DNA of 64,000 nt from Leptospira venezuelensis (GTDB lineage: Bacteria; Spirochaetota; Leptospiria; Leptospirales; Leptospiraceae), in assembly GCF_002150035.1 (NCBI RefSeq), contig NZ_NETS01000006.1, forward strand, positions 248,001 to 312,000, in the 5' to 3' direction. The position numbers were made by a program, and so were the translations under genes. Positions 16,509 through 26,569 of this stretch are shown one piece after another (position 1 is the first letter of the stretch; every line of letters begins with the position of its first letter). Under the pieces are notes generated by a model. It saw only the letters and a program-made list of their open reading frames with translations. It was not told where the DNA came from and ran no database searches.

Positions 16509-18272
16509 TCTTTCAAAACGGTTTCGGAGAGAATACTCCAAAAGTTTTTCTTCCGAAACCAAAAATGCGGATCGTTTTGCCCTAGTGATCGCAGTATATA
16601 AGATCTCCTTTTTGAAAAGTTCCAAGGAAACTTCTTCCTGGCTTATATCCGCCGGGTCCGGAGGATATATTATAAAAACAGAATCATATTCCGAACCTTG
16701 GGATTTGTGAACTGTAATTGCAAATGCCGGTTCGTGAGGAGGAAGAGTATCTAATGCAAAGTCTCGGATCTCTCCTTCAATAAAAAATAATGCTCTAAGT
16801 TCAATTCCTCCATTCGGAGTTTTGACTTCCAAAACGAGACCAGTATCTCCATTATAAACTCCTCTTACCCGATCGTTTTTTGTGATAAGTATTGGGAGTC
16901 CTGAAAAATAAGTTTTGGTACCAATCTGAACTAGATTTCCTTTTTTATGATGCAGAATAAGTTCAGTTAATTCCTTATTAATGAACTCACTTCCGAAGAT
17001 CCCATTTCTTAGAATTGTAAGTATCTTAAATCGGTTTAAGTCTTTATTTAAATATTCCTTTAATTCCTGAGGAGAATTCGGATTAGGGAGTTTGGAGAAT
17101 ATCGGGCGGATCTTTTCTTCAGCTGTTTTTTTTAAAAATTCCTTCCATTCTTTTTTGTAATCCAAACGGATCTGATAAAAACCTTTTAGGTCGTCATTTG
17201 AATTACCGGAGAAAATCGAATCCAATTGCAAAGTTTTAGGAAAATTCTCTTGGAATTCAGACAAAGAAATATTCTCTTTCACACAAAGTTCTGCGGCCTT
17301 TGAGATAGAAGAAAATTCATCTTCTTGTCTATGACTTGTTTGTAATTCTATTAAGTTTTCAGAATTTAGTTTCTTTAAATATTTGACTAAGTCTGATAAA
17401 ACGGCTCCAGCTTCCACGCTAGGTAATTGATTTGGGTCTCCTAGTAATATAAGTCTAAAATTTTTGGACTCGAAAGGTAAGGCTTCCATTAATCTGTACA
17501 TCATATGCAGATCCACCATGGATACCTCATCCAATATAATGACTCGATAGGGGAGAGGGAAATTTTTACCGTATTTATAATTCCTTTTTCTAGGATTATA
17601 TTCTAAAAGCCTATGTAATGTAGAAGTGGGAATTTCAGAAATAGAATCATCTAATTTATTTTTGGTACGTAAGTATGAGATTGTATTCTCTAAGGATTCT
17701 TTTAGTCTTTGAGCTGCTCTACCTGTAGGTGCAGCAAGTCCTATCTGTTTTCGATCATAACCTAAACGTAAAAGACCTCGGATCACATTCGCTACCACAG
17801 TCGTTTTCCCTGTACCCGGTCCGCCTGTGAGAACAAAAAATGGGTATTGAAGAGCTTTCTCCAGTGCTTCCTTTTGTTTTTCTTCTCCGCAGAGAATATA
17901 TTCTTTAGCTCCTCTTTTGATCGCAAGAGGATTGGAAGAAATTAGTTCCTTTAAAACTTCTTGTATTTCTTTTGATTTGGTAGTGTTGCTGGTCTTAAGT
18001 AAATTTGCAAAACCATCTTCTACTGCGGTTAGTTGTTTAAATACTTTAGGAAAATATAATAAATTATCTCGTGTTTTGAATAATAGGTCTGAAATTTTAA
18101 CTTTTTCAAGGAACGGAACTGCCAGATTTCCCGATTTAGAAGCTTGAATTAGAGAAAGATTCCAAGAAAATAAAACATCGTATGGGACCTCTTTTGCATA
18201 AGGAGCAAATTCTTTTGTAAGGAATCCCGCATACTCTCGGTCTAAAATTATTTCGAGGGATTCTTCTTTCAT
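16485..18272 (-). CDS. recD: Exodeoxyribonuclease V alpha subunit RecD
   Basis: A 595-residue superfamily 1B helicase subunit of RecBCD. Walker A is GGPGTGKTTV (about residues 148-157), followed by APTGRAAQRL, the DEVSMVD motif II, GDPNQLPSVEAG (motif III) and a C-terminal VHKSQGSEYD, ending with ALYTAITRAK-like sequence, all typical of RecD. Length matches the family. It works with RecB and RecC in double-strand break repair as the 5'-3' motor. The start overlaps the recB stop by four bases, so translation is coupled. The last gene of the recCBD operon, it converges on the adenylate cyclase gene. Confidence 0.95.
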   Translation of the reverse strand: MKEESLEIILDREYAGFLTKEFAPYAKEVPYDVLFSWNLSLIQASKSGNLAVPFLEKVKISDLLFKTRDNLLYFPKVFKQLTAVEDGFANLLKTSNTTKSKEIQEVLKELISSNPLAIKRGAKEYILCGEEKQKEALEKALQYPFFVLTGGPGTGKTTVVANVIRGLLRLGYDRKQIGLAAPTGRAAQRLKESLENTISYLRTKNKLDDSISEIPTSTLHRLLEYNPRKRNYKYGKNFPLPYRVIILDEVSMVDLHMMYRLMEALPFESKNFRLILLGDPNQLPSVEAGAVLSDLVKYLKKLNSENLIELQTSHRQEDEFSSISKAAELCVKENISLSEFQENFPKTLQLDSIFSGNSNDDLKGFYQIRLDYKKEWKEFLKKTAEEKIRPIFSKLPNPNSPQELKEYLNKDLNRFKILTILRNGIFGSEFINKELTELILHHKKGNLVQIGTKTYFSGLPILITKNDRVRGVYNGDTGLVLEVKTPNGGIELRALFFIEGEIRDFALDTLPPHEPAFAITVHKSQGSEYDSVFIIYPPDPADISQEEVSLELFKKEILYTAITRAKRSAFLVSEEKLLEYSLRNRFERLTGFKLG

Positions 18273-21200
18273 TCTTTTTCCGCCGAAATTTTATTCTTTA
18301 AGTCTAAGGTTTCCTTTATTTTCTCTTTCGAGACTTTTACAAATTCAGGATCTATATCCTGGTAAAAAATCCCTCGTCCAGGTTTGTTCGGATCGGTTCC
18401 TCGAAGGAATACAAAATACATTCCTCCTAAAAGTTTTGGATCGTAATTTTTTCCATATTTAAATTGTAACCAATCATCTAAAACTACTGAATAGATTGCT
18501 AACTGCAAAGAATAAGACTCTTGGATTTTTTCTTTCAGATGAATTTCTGAGTAAGGATCTTCTCCGAAATCGGCAGAAAGTAGGTTGGACTTCCAATCTA
18601 AGATCCAGTATTTACCTTCAGATTGAAAGATAAGATCTAAGGTCCCTTTTAGTAAGTCGGAAGTTCCTGTTTGCTCGGGAATCTTTAGGAAGAAATCCAC
18701 TTCATGTTTTCGCTCCGAAGGTGAAATTTCTGAAAGTGAGACTTTCTTTTCAGAATGAGACAATGGAGTTTTGAGAGTATTCCAAAAAAGCTCGGAAACT
18801 CTGTTAGCAAAGGATTCTAATTGTTCTGAGTTATTTCCGTATCCATAAGATTTTAGAATATTCTTATATGTTCTCAAAATATTATCAGGAATTTGTTTTG
18901 CGGATTTTGCCTTTTTATAAATATCAAAATTTTCTGTTTCCAAAAGTTGGTGAAGCAAATTTCCCATTTTATTGGAAGAGGGGAGTTCTTCTTCTTTTGA
19001 TTCCTCGTAAATCTCGTCTGCTTTGAATGATTTTGTTTCGGAGGCCTGAAATCTATTCCCTTCCGAAGTAAAAAACGAATCCAGAGATGAATAACTTTCA
19101 AGTATGATCTTTCGTTCTTCCGCTTTTTCCGGCCATATTTCGATGGGGCGCAAAATTTCTAGACCTTCTTCCTTTTTTGGGTCAATAGTTAAACCAAAAA
19201 TGGTTCTATGATCTCTAATCCATTCCTGCTCGTATTTTCCATCTTCATTCTCCCAAAATTTTGCAACAGAGGAATCTTGAGGAAATTCAGACAATGAAGC
19301 TTGAAACGATTTTCTAAATAACTCTAGTGGGCGTTTTGGATCAGGCTCAGCAAGTAATGGAAAATAAAATTTGTACATTGCCCTTGTTAAAGCCACATAG
19401 TATAATCTTTTATCTTCGTTGATCGTATTGAAGACCGATATCTCTTCTTTATTATTTTCCAGATCTATAATACGATTTTCGCCTTCTCTATATTCCGAAA
19501 ATTTTTTTCTTTGTGTACCCCAGCCTGAAAATCCACCGAACAAAAATACGATCGGAAATTCTAAACCTTTACAGGAGTGAATAGTAAAAATTTTAACTCG
19601 ATCTTCCTCTGAATCTTTTTCTAAATAATCTTTTTCATCCTCTTTGGAAATCATCTTGGATTCCAAATAAGAGATAAGTTCTCCTAAAGTTTGATCTGAC
19701 TTGGATGCTTTTTCGGTTAAGAAGAAAAATATCTGTTTGAAGTTTGTGATTTTCCTTTCCCAATCTTGTTTGGATTCTTCAGGAAGCGGAGAAGCTAATC
19801 TACTTTCTGACAAAATGGAGCCGAATAAGCCTGGAAAATCTTTTTTGCGAGAGAATTTTCTCCAAGTTTCCAAAAGTCTTTTTTCTTTAGACTCGATTGG
19901 ATATTCTTCGTAGTTTTGGAGATTATCAGGACGAACGTAAAATAGATCGGATATTAATAATTTATAAAATGAATCCCTACTTCCTTCTTCATCTAAACAA
20001 CGCAAGATCTCTCGGACGCGGATCGCTTCAGAAGAACCGAATAGCCCGGCTTGTTTTGGATAAGTATATGGGATCCCTCTCGCTTTGAATTGTCTTTTCA
20101 GAAATTCAGAATCGTTTTCTCCTCGGACCAAAACCGAAATATCGGCCCAACTCAATTTTTCTGGAGACGAAGATCCTTCTTTTTTAATATAGACCTTCGA
20201 TTCTTCGGAAACCAGATGGATTATTTCTTCTGCTAAAAATTTGGAATATTGGTCCTTCAATCGATCGGCGTTATTTTCTTTTGGAAGGGAAAATGCGTTT
20301 AAAGCGGCACGATTACTTTTATCTGAATATAAAATCGCCTTTCCTGGAATTTCAGGAGATTTCACATTTATGTATTCTATTGGTAAAAAGCCGGTTTCAC
20401 CAATAGGAAACCATTCTCCTTTTGCATTTCCAAAAATTGAATTATAGGAAGAGATTAATTCTGGTAAAGATCTACGATTCGTATCCAGCTCCGGATAAAC
20501 GATAGAAGAATCTGCAAATTTTCCGCCAGTATCAAATTCTCTCTTTGCGGCCAAATAAGTTCCTAAGTCCGCTCCTCTAAAACCATAAATAGACTGTTTT
20601 GCATCTCCAATTAAGAAAAGTTTTCCTTCTATTTCAGCAGTGGCTGGTTTTTCTAAAAACAATATTCTAAAAATATTATATTGATCTGGATCTGTATCCT
20701 GAAATTCGTCTATGATCCCGAAGCGAAAACGTTTTTTCAATTCAGAGACTAATTCGGGGTTTCTCTCTAACGAATTAGAAAGTCCTAGGATCATATCCCC
20801 GTAAGTAATCGAATTTTCTTCTTCTTTGATTTTGATTGAGTCTTCTGCGATATCTTCCGCGAGAGAAACTATAAAAGAAGATAGAGATGATTCTAGGGAA
20901 TTTAAGTTAGTCGCAAGTTTTCGGATTTTCTCTCTTTCGAGCGTGTATGAGAGATAACCAGATTCGGAGGAGGCGGTTTTTAATTCTTCGTCCGAAAGAA
21001 GAATAGATTCTATGCCAGAAAAATCTCCTCTTTTCAAATCCAAGATCTTTTTAAGCGCAAGTGTAAATGGGAAAGGCAAAAAGGGCAGAGAAGAATCGAT
21101 TAACTTCTTTAGAGAATCTTGAAATTCAATCTGTCTCGATGAAAGTGCCTTGTATTTATTTGCATTGATCTTCCTTTTAAAAGAATCCTGGAATTCTAAA

Positions 21201-21928
21201 AATTTAGGAAGAATGGATTGTATTTCCAAAAATACATTTCTAATGGAATCGATCTCAGGAAATTCTTGAGGGCGGGGAAGAAGTTGAATTGAATCAGGAG
21301 ACGATACTTTTTTTACAGCAAGACCGGATACAAAATTTTCCCAAGTAGTTCCTTGGAATCCGTCATTATAAAACCGATTCGCCTGAGAAAGGATAAAAGG
21401 TAAAAGTTCTTTAGGATATACTCCACCGAACTCATTACGCATTCTTCTATATAAAGCTTTAGAAACTGCGGAAAACTCATCTACAAGTTTTGAATTTTCG
21501 GCACTTCCTGATTCTAAAGAGTATTCTTTTAAGGTCTTATGAGCAAATCCATGAATCGTAGAAATATAAGCCTGGTCTAAGCGAGATGCCTGACTTAGAA
21601 AAAAGTCTAACTCTTTAGATTCTTCCTCACTCGGAGATTCAATTTTTTCTAATTTGAGAATCGTATTCTTTAACTCAGCTCGAATCCTACCTTTCAGTTC
21701 GGATGCAGCCTTATCTGTATAAGTAAGTACTAATATAGATTCTATACCTAAAGGAATTTTATCCGATTCCAGAGAAGTTTTAAATGAATCCTTTAATATT
21801 TTCAGAACTAAAAATACGATTGTATGTGTTTTTCCAGTTCCGGCAGAAGCTCCGATAAAACCATTTTTAGTAATATCAATCTGATCCGCGAAAGAAGTTG
21901 TCGCAGTCGTTAATTTACTTTTCTGCAT
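18269..21928 (-). CDS. recB: Exodeoxyribonuclease V beta subunit RecB
   Basis: A 1219-residue helicase-nuclease. Near the N-terminus GASAGTGKTHT is Walker A (UvrD/RecB type), DEFQDTDPDQ (about residue 400) is motif II, and VKIFTIHSCKGLEFP with YVALTRA are motifs V-VI. The C-terminal nuclease domain shows GTLDLIF, WILDWKSN and YSLQLAIYSVVL, the Asp, Asp-x-Lys and Gln/Tyr elements of RecB nucleases. It therefore should act as the 3'-5' motor and the only nuclease of the complex. It overlaps recC by 14 bases and recD by four. Confidence 0.96.
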   Translation of the reverse strand: MQKSKLTTATTSFADQIDITKNGFIGASAGTGKTHTIVFLVLKILKDSFKTSLESDKIPLGIESILVLTYTDKAASELKGRIRAELKNTILKLEKIESPSEEESKELDFFLSQASRLDQAYISTIHGFAHKTLKEYSLESGSAENSKLVDEFSAVSKALYRRMRNEFGGVYPKELLPFILSQANRFYNDGFQGTTWENFVSGLAVKKVSSPDSIQLLPRPQEFPEIDSIRNVFLEIQSILPKFLEFQDSFKRKINANKYKALSSRQIEFQDSLKKLIDSSLPFLPFPFTLALKKILDLKRGDFSGIESILLSDEELKTASSESGYLSYTLEREKIRKLATNLNSLESSLSSFIVSLAEDIAEDSIKIKEEENSITYGDMILGLSNSLERNPELVSELKKRFRFGIIDEFQDTDPDQYNIFRILFLEKPATAEIEGKLFLIGDAKQSIYGFRGADLGTYLAAKREFDTGGKFADSSIVYPELDTNRRSLPELISSYNSIFGNAKGEWFPIGETGFLPIEYINVKSPEIPGKAILYSDKSNRAALNAFSLPKENNADRLKDQYSKFLAEEIIHLVSEESKVYIKKEGSSSPEKLSWADISVLVRGENDSEFLKRQFKARGIPYTYPKQAGLFGSSEAIRVREILRCLDEEGSRDSFYKLLISDLFYVRPDNLQNYEEYPIESKEKRLLETWRKFSRKKDFPGLFGSILSESRLASPLPEESKQDWERKITNFKQIFFFLTEKASKSDQTLGELISYLESKMISKEDEKDYLEKDSEEDRVKIFTIHSCKGLEFPIVFLFGGFSGWGTQRKKFSEYREGENRIIDLENNKEEISVFNTINEDKRLYYVALTRAMYKFYFPLLAEPDPKRPLELFRKSFQASLSEFPQDSSVAKFWENEDGKYEQEWIRDHRTIFGLTIDPKKEEGLEILRPIEIWPEKAEERKIILESYSSLDSFFTSEGNRFQASETKSFKADEIYEESKEEELPSSNKMGNLLHQLLETENFDIYKKAKSAKQIPDNILRTYKNILKSYGYGNNSEQLESFANRVSELFWNTLKTPLSHSEKKVSLSEISPSERKHEVDFFLKIPEQTGTSDLLKGTLDLIFQSEGKYWILDWKSNLLSADFGEDPYSEIHLKEKIQESYSLQLAIYSVVLDDWLQFKYGKNYDPKLLGGMYFVFLRGTDPNKPGRGIFYQDIDPEFVKVSKEKIKETLDLKNKISAEKE

Positions 21929-24900
21929 AAAAAACCTTTTCTAATGGATGATAAAGTCTTAAGCAGAGGTAAAAATCCTTTTCGCTTATATAGTTTTGAG
22001 AATAAGGCAGAAGTCGAATGATCTCATCCAAATAAATTTCCGGGTCATATTGAACTGATTCCTCTGCCCAGGTTTTATATTCTTTTGAAAGCAAATCCAA
22101 TTCTTTCGAATTATCTAGGTCGATTTTCGCTCTGTCTGGAAAATCTTCCCAGATTGCGGGAGAAACTAATGAGATAGATTGGTTATAGAACTCCTGCACA
22201 AGATCAGAAAGGAATTTCTTACGGAATATTTCTCCACCTTCTCGATTCATGCCTATTACAGTTGGTTTGTCACCATATCCGAATATTGCAGTCACTGATC
22301 TTGGGGTATCTTTAGAAGGAATGAGATCCAGCAAAGATTGGATCAAAAATGGTTCGATTAAATTCTTAAATTTTTTCTTAGAGTTTGGATATACAAGCAC
22401 AAGTATAGAAGAGCCATCTACTTCCCTTTTTAGGAAAACATCTTCTTTTAAACCGGTTATGTTTGTCTCAGGTCCATTCGGAATTTTTAATGGAAGGGTG
22501 GGCAAAGAAAGTAACTTTCCTTTTTTCGGGGATTCTCCAAAAGTAAATCCCGATAAAATTTCCGCATTTGAAAGTATTTCGGAAACTACTTCTGAAATTT
22601 TACCTACTTTTTCTGATTTCGTTAGAAATTCAGTGTCGCCATAAATTCCTCTCGGAACATTTCCTCTTTTTTCCCAAATAGAAAAAAGTCCGTCCAAAGA
22701 ATTTTGGAGTTCTTTTTCGGTCTTTTTCATAGAATAAGACCATAACTCTTTCATAAATTTGAAATTATCCGAAATCCGAAATGGTTCTTCGGTAGCATTT
22801 TCAGATTCTGAAATTTCTTCCGAGTACAATCCAAATCTTCTCTGCAAATGATAAGACAGAGGAGATTTTGCAAATCTAACCAAATCATTCCAATCTATAG
22901 TTTCTAGATTTGGTGTTTCATTTTTTACGGAAAGGTTTGTTTGGAAGTTTCCAAGCACCGTTTTACGATAATGTTCTTTATCTTCTTCTTTTCCGTATAA
23001 TAGAGAAGAAGAAAGATCAAAACTTTTACGGAACCTCTCCGCAAACTTTGCAGAATGAGATTCTTTTTGAATGAAGTATTCTTTGCTGTGTTTGTTTAAT
23101 GGGATCTTTATCCTAACCGAAGTTTCGGGAACTAATATATTTTCCTTCAAGGCCTGCTCAAGCAAAAGTAAGGAAGAAGAAGGAGCAATACTTTCGTCTT
23201 TTGTAATATCTTCCGCGACAAATGATAAAACTAAACTTTGTCTTGCAGAGAGAATTGTTTCATATAAAAGAGATTGGTTTAAGCCTCTTACATTTATATC
23301 TCCTTCACGAGGGGCAAAATGCCTTAGATTGAATGCAGAGGTGTCGTCCGTTCCTGGAAATAAACCTTCTCCCAACCCCAAAATGTATACATGTTTGAAT
23401 GGGATGGGGCGCATCGGCTGTAGAGAAGATACCGTAATACCTCCGGTTAGGTATTGTCCCTTTCTAACTTGGATCTCTCCACCGGTTTGTACGAAAAATG
23501 CCTCTAAAAATTTAAGTCTGTCCTTGAAGTTTTTTGGATCCCAATCCACAGACCTCAGCTCATATAATGAATCTATAATGTTTTGTTCCAATTCAACATC
23601 AATCGGATTAGAAGAAGTGGAAGAAAATAATTCTCGGAGCAAATTTGATAGTGAATCTAGAATTTTTTCTCCCGAGGTTTCGTGATCTGAGATCAAAGAA
23701 GAAAATTCATCCAATAATAAAGATACACGTTTCCAAATTCCTATCCAAATAGACACGAAAGAACCTGATCCAGAATCGAAAGGGGAGACGGGAAGATCTT
23801 CCTCTTCTTCTGAAGATAATATGTTTCCTGCAGTTAATCGTAAAAAACCTTTGCGAAATGAAAATGATAGAGGTTGGTCTTCGGACAATGAATCGTCTTG
23901 GTATAATTCTAAGTCTTCGGCAAGTTTTGCCCATTCTTCTACCCAAGAGGTTTCCAGTTCCCATTTGGACTGAAAGCAAGGGTTTCTAAGTAATTTGAAA
24001 ATATCTGCTCTGGATCTTTCTTTGGAGAGCAGAGTGAGTAAGGAAAGAATCCCACTTATGTATGCACTTGTTTCTGAAGCGACAACATCTCTTATACTAT
24101 AAGGAAGTGTTTTTAAACGACTGCCGGACTTCTCCGCAAGTTTCGCCTGAATCCCGCCTTCGAATATGAATTCCAATGCTGCTCTGTATTCTGAGAGGTC
24201 GGAGCAGAATATCCCAAAATCGGTTAATTTGGTTTCTTTAGATTCGGATAAGATGGAAAGAATATGATGAAATACTGCTTCTACTTCTCGGACTTTTCCA
24301 GGCGCTTCTAAAATTTGTAAACTTTCGTCTGGAACAAGTCTGGATGAGGCTTTATATTCTGATCGTCCAAGATATTCTTTGAATTCTGATAGAACTGTTC
24401 TTTCCTGTTTTTCATTTTTAACAGAATGTGAAAATTCAGCTCCTGAGATTTCCCAGGATTTTTTTAGCGAACGAAATGAGTTTGCCCAGTTTCTACAAAT
24501 TTGATTTCTTTCTGTTCCGGAAACTAATTCTCCATCTGGAACTCCAAATTGAAAAACTTCTAAATGAATTTCAGGAAGAAGATTTTGAAAAATAGAAATA
24601 TACGTACTCGAAAGTTGAGACAACGCGAATAAATACACGTTCTTAGGAGAATGTTTTTTAGCCTTCGATTCAGAACCAAGATTTCGCATGGAATATTGGA
24701 TCAAAGTTTCTTTAGAAAGATCAGAATTTGTTAGATAAGAATATAGTTCTTTCTGAAAGAAAAAAATTTCTGATTGAGTGGCGACTTCTTCCCAGATATC
24801 TTCCCCCGGTAATCTTAGAAGTGAATATTTTTCTCCCAACCAGTTTCGGATCCAGTCTTGTCTATGAAGCTCATAGTCCTTGAAATATTTGGCCAAACGT

Positions 24901-25316
24901 CCAGAAAGATCCAGGAGCCTGACCGGGTCTGGGGTCAATCTTGCGGAAGGCAGAAGATAATTTTTGAGAATCGGATACTTCTGTAAAAATTCCTGATTTC
25001 GGAGCAAGGTCTCGTAGATCTGGAATTTTCTAGACTCTCCCTGTAGGAACGGTCTGGATTTTGGATCTATCTCAGGAGAAAATTTTTCAAGAAGCAGTTC
25101 TTCTAAAAACTTTTCCAAGAAGAGAAATCTGAGATTGAATACCACACCGAATCTTTGGACCAGATCCAGGTTCAACCAGGTCTCCATACTCTTGTTCGGA
25201 ATGATTACTGTCGGAGAATACAAGCCATCCTGCCTGGAGATTTCTTCTCTCAAGGATTCAGATAATGCTTCGGACAAATCCGCAAGATTGTCGGAACTAT
25301 GTACTCGTATACTCAT
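21915..25316 (-). CDS. recC: Exodeoxyribonuclease V gamma subunit RecC
   Basis: A 1133-residue protein of RecC length. The N-terminus (IRVHSSDNLADLSEAL) and segments such as VIIPNKSMETWLN, KNVYLFALSQLSSTY and HVYILGLGEGLFPG match RecC, a degenerate helicase fold that lacks ATP and nuclease motifs and splits the duplex and reads Chi in the RecBCD complex. It is the first gene of the recC-recB-recD operon; all junctions overlap. The preceding 25317-25680 region should contain the operon promoter and carries two GTATAC-centred palindromes. Confidence 0.93.
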   Translation of the reverse strand: MSIRVHSSDNLADLSEALSESLREEISRQDGLYSPTVIIPNKSMETWLNLDLVQRFGVVFNLRFLFLEKFLEELLLEKFSPEIDPKSRPFLQGESRKFQIYETLLRNQEFLQKYPILKNYLLPSARLTPDPVRLLDLSGRLAKYFKDYELHRQDWIRNWLGEKYSLLRLPGEDIWEEVATQSEIFFFQKELYSYLTNSDLSKETLIQYSMRNLGSESKAKKHSPKNVYLFALSQLSSTYISIFQNLLPEIHLEVFQFGVPDGELVSGTERNQICRNWANSFRSLKKSWEISGAEFSHSVKNEKQERTVLSEFKEYLGRSEYKASSRLVPDESLQILEAPGKVREVEAVFHHILSILSESKETKLTDFGIFCSDLSEYRAALEFIFEGGIQAKLAEKSGSRLKTLPYSIRDVVASETSAYISGILSLLTLLSKERSRADIFKLLRNPCFQSKWELETSWVEEWAKLAEDLELYQDDSLSEDQPLSFSFRKGFLRLTAGNILSSEEEEDLPVSPFDSGSGSFVSIWIGIWKRVSLLLDEFSSLISDHETSGEKILDSLSNLLRELFSSTSSNPIDVELEQNIIDSLYELRSVDWDPKNFKDRLKFLEAFFVQTGGEIQVRKGQYLTGGITVSSLQPMRPIPFKHVYILGLGEGLFPGTDDTSAFNLRHFAPREGDINVRGLNQSLLYETILSARQSLVLSFVAEDITKDESIAPSSSLLLLEQALKENILVPETSVRIKIPLNKHSKEYFIQKESHSAKFAERFRKSFDLSSSLLYGKEEDKEHYRKTVLGNFQTNLSVKNETPNLETIDWNDLVRFAKSPLSYHLQRRFGLYSEEISESENATEEPFRISDNFKFMKELWSYSMKKTEKELQNSLDGLFSIWEKRGNVPRGIYGDTEFLTKSEKVGKISEVVSEILSNAEILSGFTFGESPKKGKLLSLPTLPLKIPNGPETNITGLKEDVFLKREVDGSSILVLVYPNSKKKFKNLIEPFLIQSLLDLIPSKDTPRSVTAIFGYGDKPTVIGMNREGGEIFRKKFLSDLVQEFYNQSISLVSPAIWEDFPDRAKIDLDNSKELDLLSKEYKTWAEESVQYDPEIYLDEIIRLLPYSQNYISEKDFYLCLRLYHPLEKVFYAEK

Positions 25317-25680
25317 CTTCGATCGGTTCTACCAGAAATTCTGAAATTACGGACCGGTAAAACAAAGTTTTGGTTCGAGAGGGGAGCTCTTAGAGGCTTA
25401 TAATTTGGCAATCGGAAGGATTTTATCTAATGCGACATAATGCTGATTATCGGAAGTTGGGGGATAGGATCGGTTTCCAACCGCGCTTGCCTTAGAAAAG
25501 AATAAATCCAAAGTAACAATGTAACAATCGTATCAATTTTTTTAAGAAGAATTACCTGGATTTTGTAGTAACTTCGACGCGCCTTTCAATTTTCTTTGTA
25601 TACAAAGTCTTGTAACAATTGCAGAAGATCAGATTCGATTGTATACAATAGAGTGTGCAGTATACCAAAATGACTTCTTC
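25317..25680. promoter_or_regulatory. Upstream region of recC with paired palindromes
   Basis: A 364-base gap between recC and the Cys-rich gene, both on the minus strand. It contains no convincing coding sequence. Two palindromes share the core TTGTATACAA: CTTTGTATACAAAG (25594-25607) and ATTGTATACAAT (25638-25649), centres 43 bases apart. GTAACAAT also recurs here (25517, 25524 and 25611). They could be operators for a regulator of the rec operon, or of a promoter in this gap. Confidence 0.4.
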
Positions 25681-26073
25681 CTACAACTTGTAGAATAATG
25701 CAGACTTACATTTTTCTCCCAATAGACTTTTGTTCTCTTGGAGGCAGCGAATAACAGCTGTTCCTCGATTGGAGCAATACTTTTCCTTGTCTTCTTTGCA
25801 TGCTTCCATTCTAAGCCTTGCTTTTTCTCTGACCTCATGCAGCAATTCCTTGCAATCTTCAGAAAGGATTTCCTCATTCTTCTTCAAGCAAGAAAGGACA
25901 TCTCCTTTGGGACTTTCCTTACAGTATTTCTCTTTATCAGCGCGACATTGGTCTGCGTGTGAGTGATTCGGTCCTTCTTCATGAGAACTAACGGAAAAAT
26001 TGAATAAGAAAAAAAGGCACAAATAAGCCGTAACTACTCTAATTCTGCCTTTATTTGAAGTTCTGGATAACAT
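25681..26073 (-). CDS. Exported cysteine-rich GLG1-repeat protein
   Basis: A 130-residue secreted protein. I place the start at the ATG at 26073, which gives a basic start followed by a hydrophobic core (YLCLFFLFNF) and a signal cleavage region near VSSHEEG. An in-frame start further upstream (26139) adds residues that are not signal-like. The mature part holds two Cys-rich repeats of the GLG1 type: C-x-x-D-K-E-K-Y-C, then V-x-x-C-L-x-x-N-x-x-x-L-x-x-x-C-K, with all eight Cys in place. The repeat is known from eukaryotic Golgi GLG1 and from small bacterial exported proteins; its bacterial function is not established. It is downstream-facing toward recC but with a 364-base gap. Confidence 0.8.
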   Translation of the reverse strand: MLSRTSNKGRIRVVTAYLCLFFLFNFSVSSHEEGPNHSHADQCRADKEKYCKESPKGDVLSCLKKNEEILSEDCKELLHEVREKARLRMEACKEDKEKYCSNRGTAVIRCLQENKSLLGEKCKSALFYKL

Positions 26074-26569
26074 GACGACTAACCTTAGTATGGGACCTAA
26101 GTCAATTTTGCTGGTTTCTTTTTTTTCGAAAAGATACAATTACATCGGAAGCGAAAAACCGAAGTCTAATGAATGTTAGTTAGAAGAAGGAGGTAAACAT
26201 TACTATTCGTCGGAACTGAGACAGAAAAACGTAAATGTTTCAGACTTCGATTAATAATAATGAATCGTACACAAACTTTCTATCATGTGATATTTCTGTA
26301 TGAGGACGAGGTCATGCTAACGGCTTCCTGTAGTCCTTCGAGGGACAAAGTTTGGAAGAGCATTTGAGTCTTTAAGTTGCTTAGTATACTTTAAAGGAGG
26401 TGTTGTGATTCTATTCTGCATAGCCCGGACCCAAAGAAGAAGCTTTTTGTTTTTTCCTCCAGCTATTTGAAAAAGAGTTTCGGTATTGGTCCAGGTAAGG
26501 AACACTATCCACCGACTAAAAAATAAAATAACACCTGACGGTGCATTATAGAAATCGCAAGGCAAGGAT
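26074..26569. other. Intergenic region between divergent genes
   Basis: About 500 bases separating the Cys-rich gene (minus) and the HTH-like gene (plus). It must contain both promoters. A minus-strand open frame of 82 codons (26317-26565) has no recognisable domain and atypical composition, so I do not call it a gene. No repeat or RNA structure stands out. Confidence 0.4.

Noticed and set aside
23071..23685. 204-codon plus-strand frame opposite recC
   Set aside because: Shadow of recC; no ribosome site, no recognisable domain.
25594..25607. LexA/SOS box reading of TTTGTATACAAA
   Set aside because: The Leptospira LexA1 motif I know has five bases between half-sites; here there are four.
26317..26565. 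82-codon minus-strand frame in the divergent gap
   Set aside because: No domain, no ribosome site, and it would occupy the promoter region of two genes.
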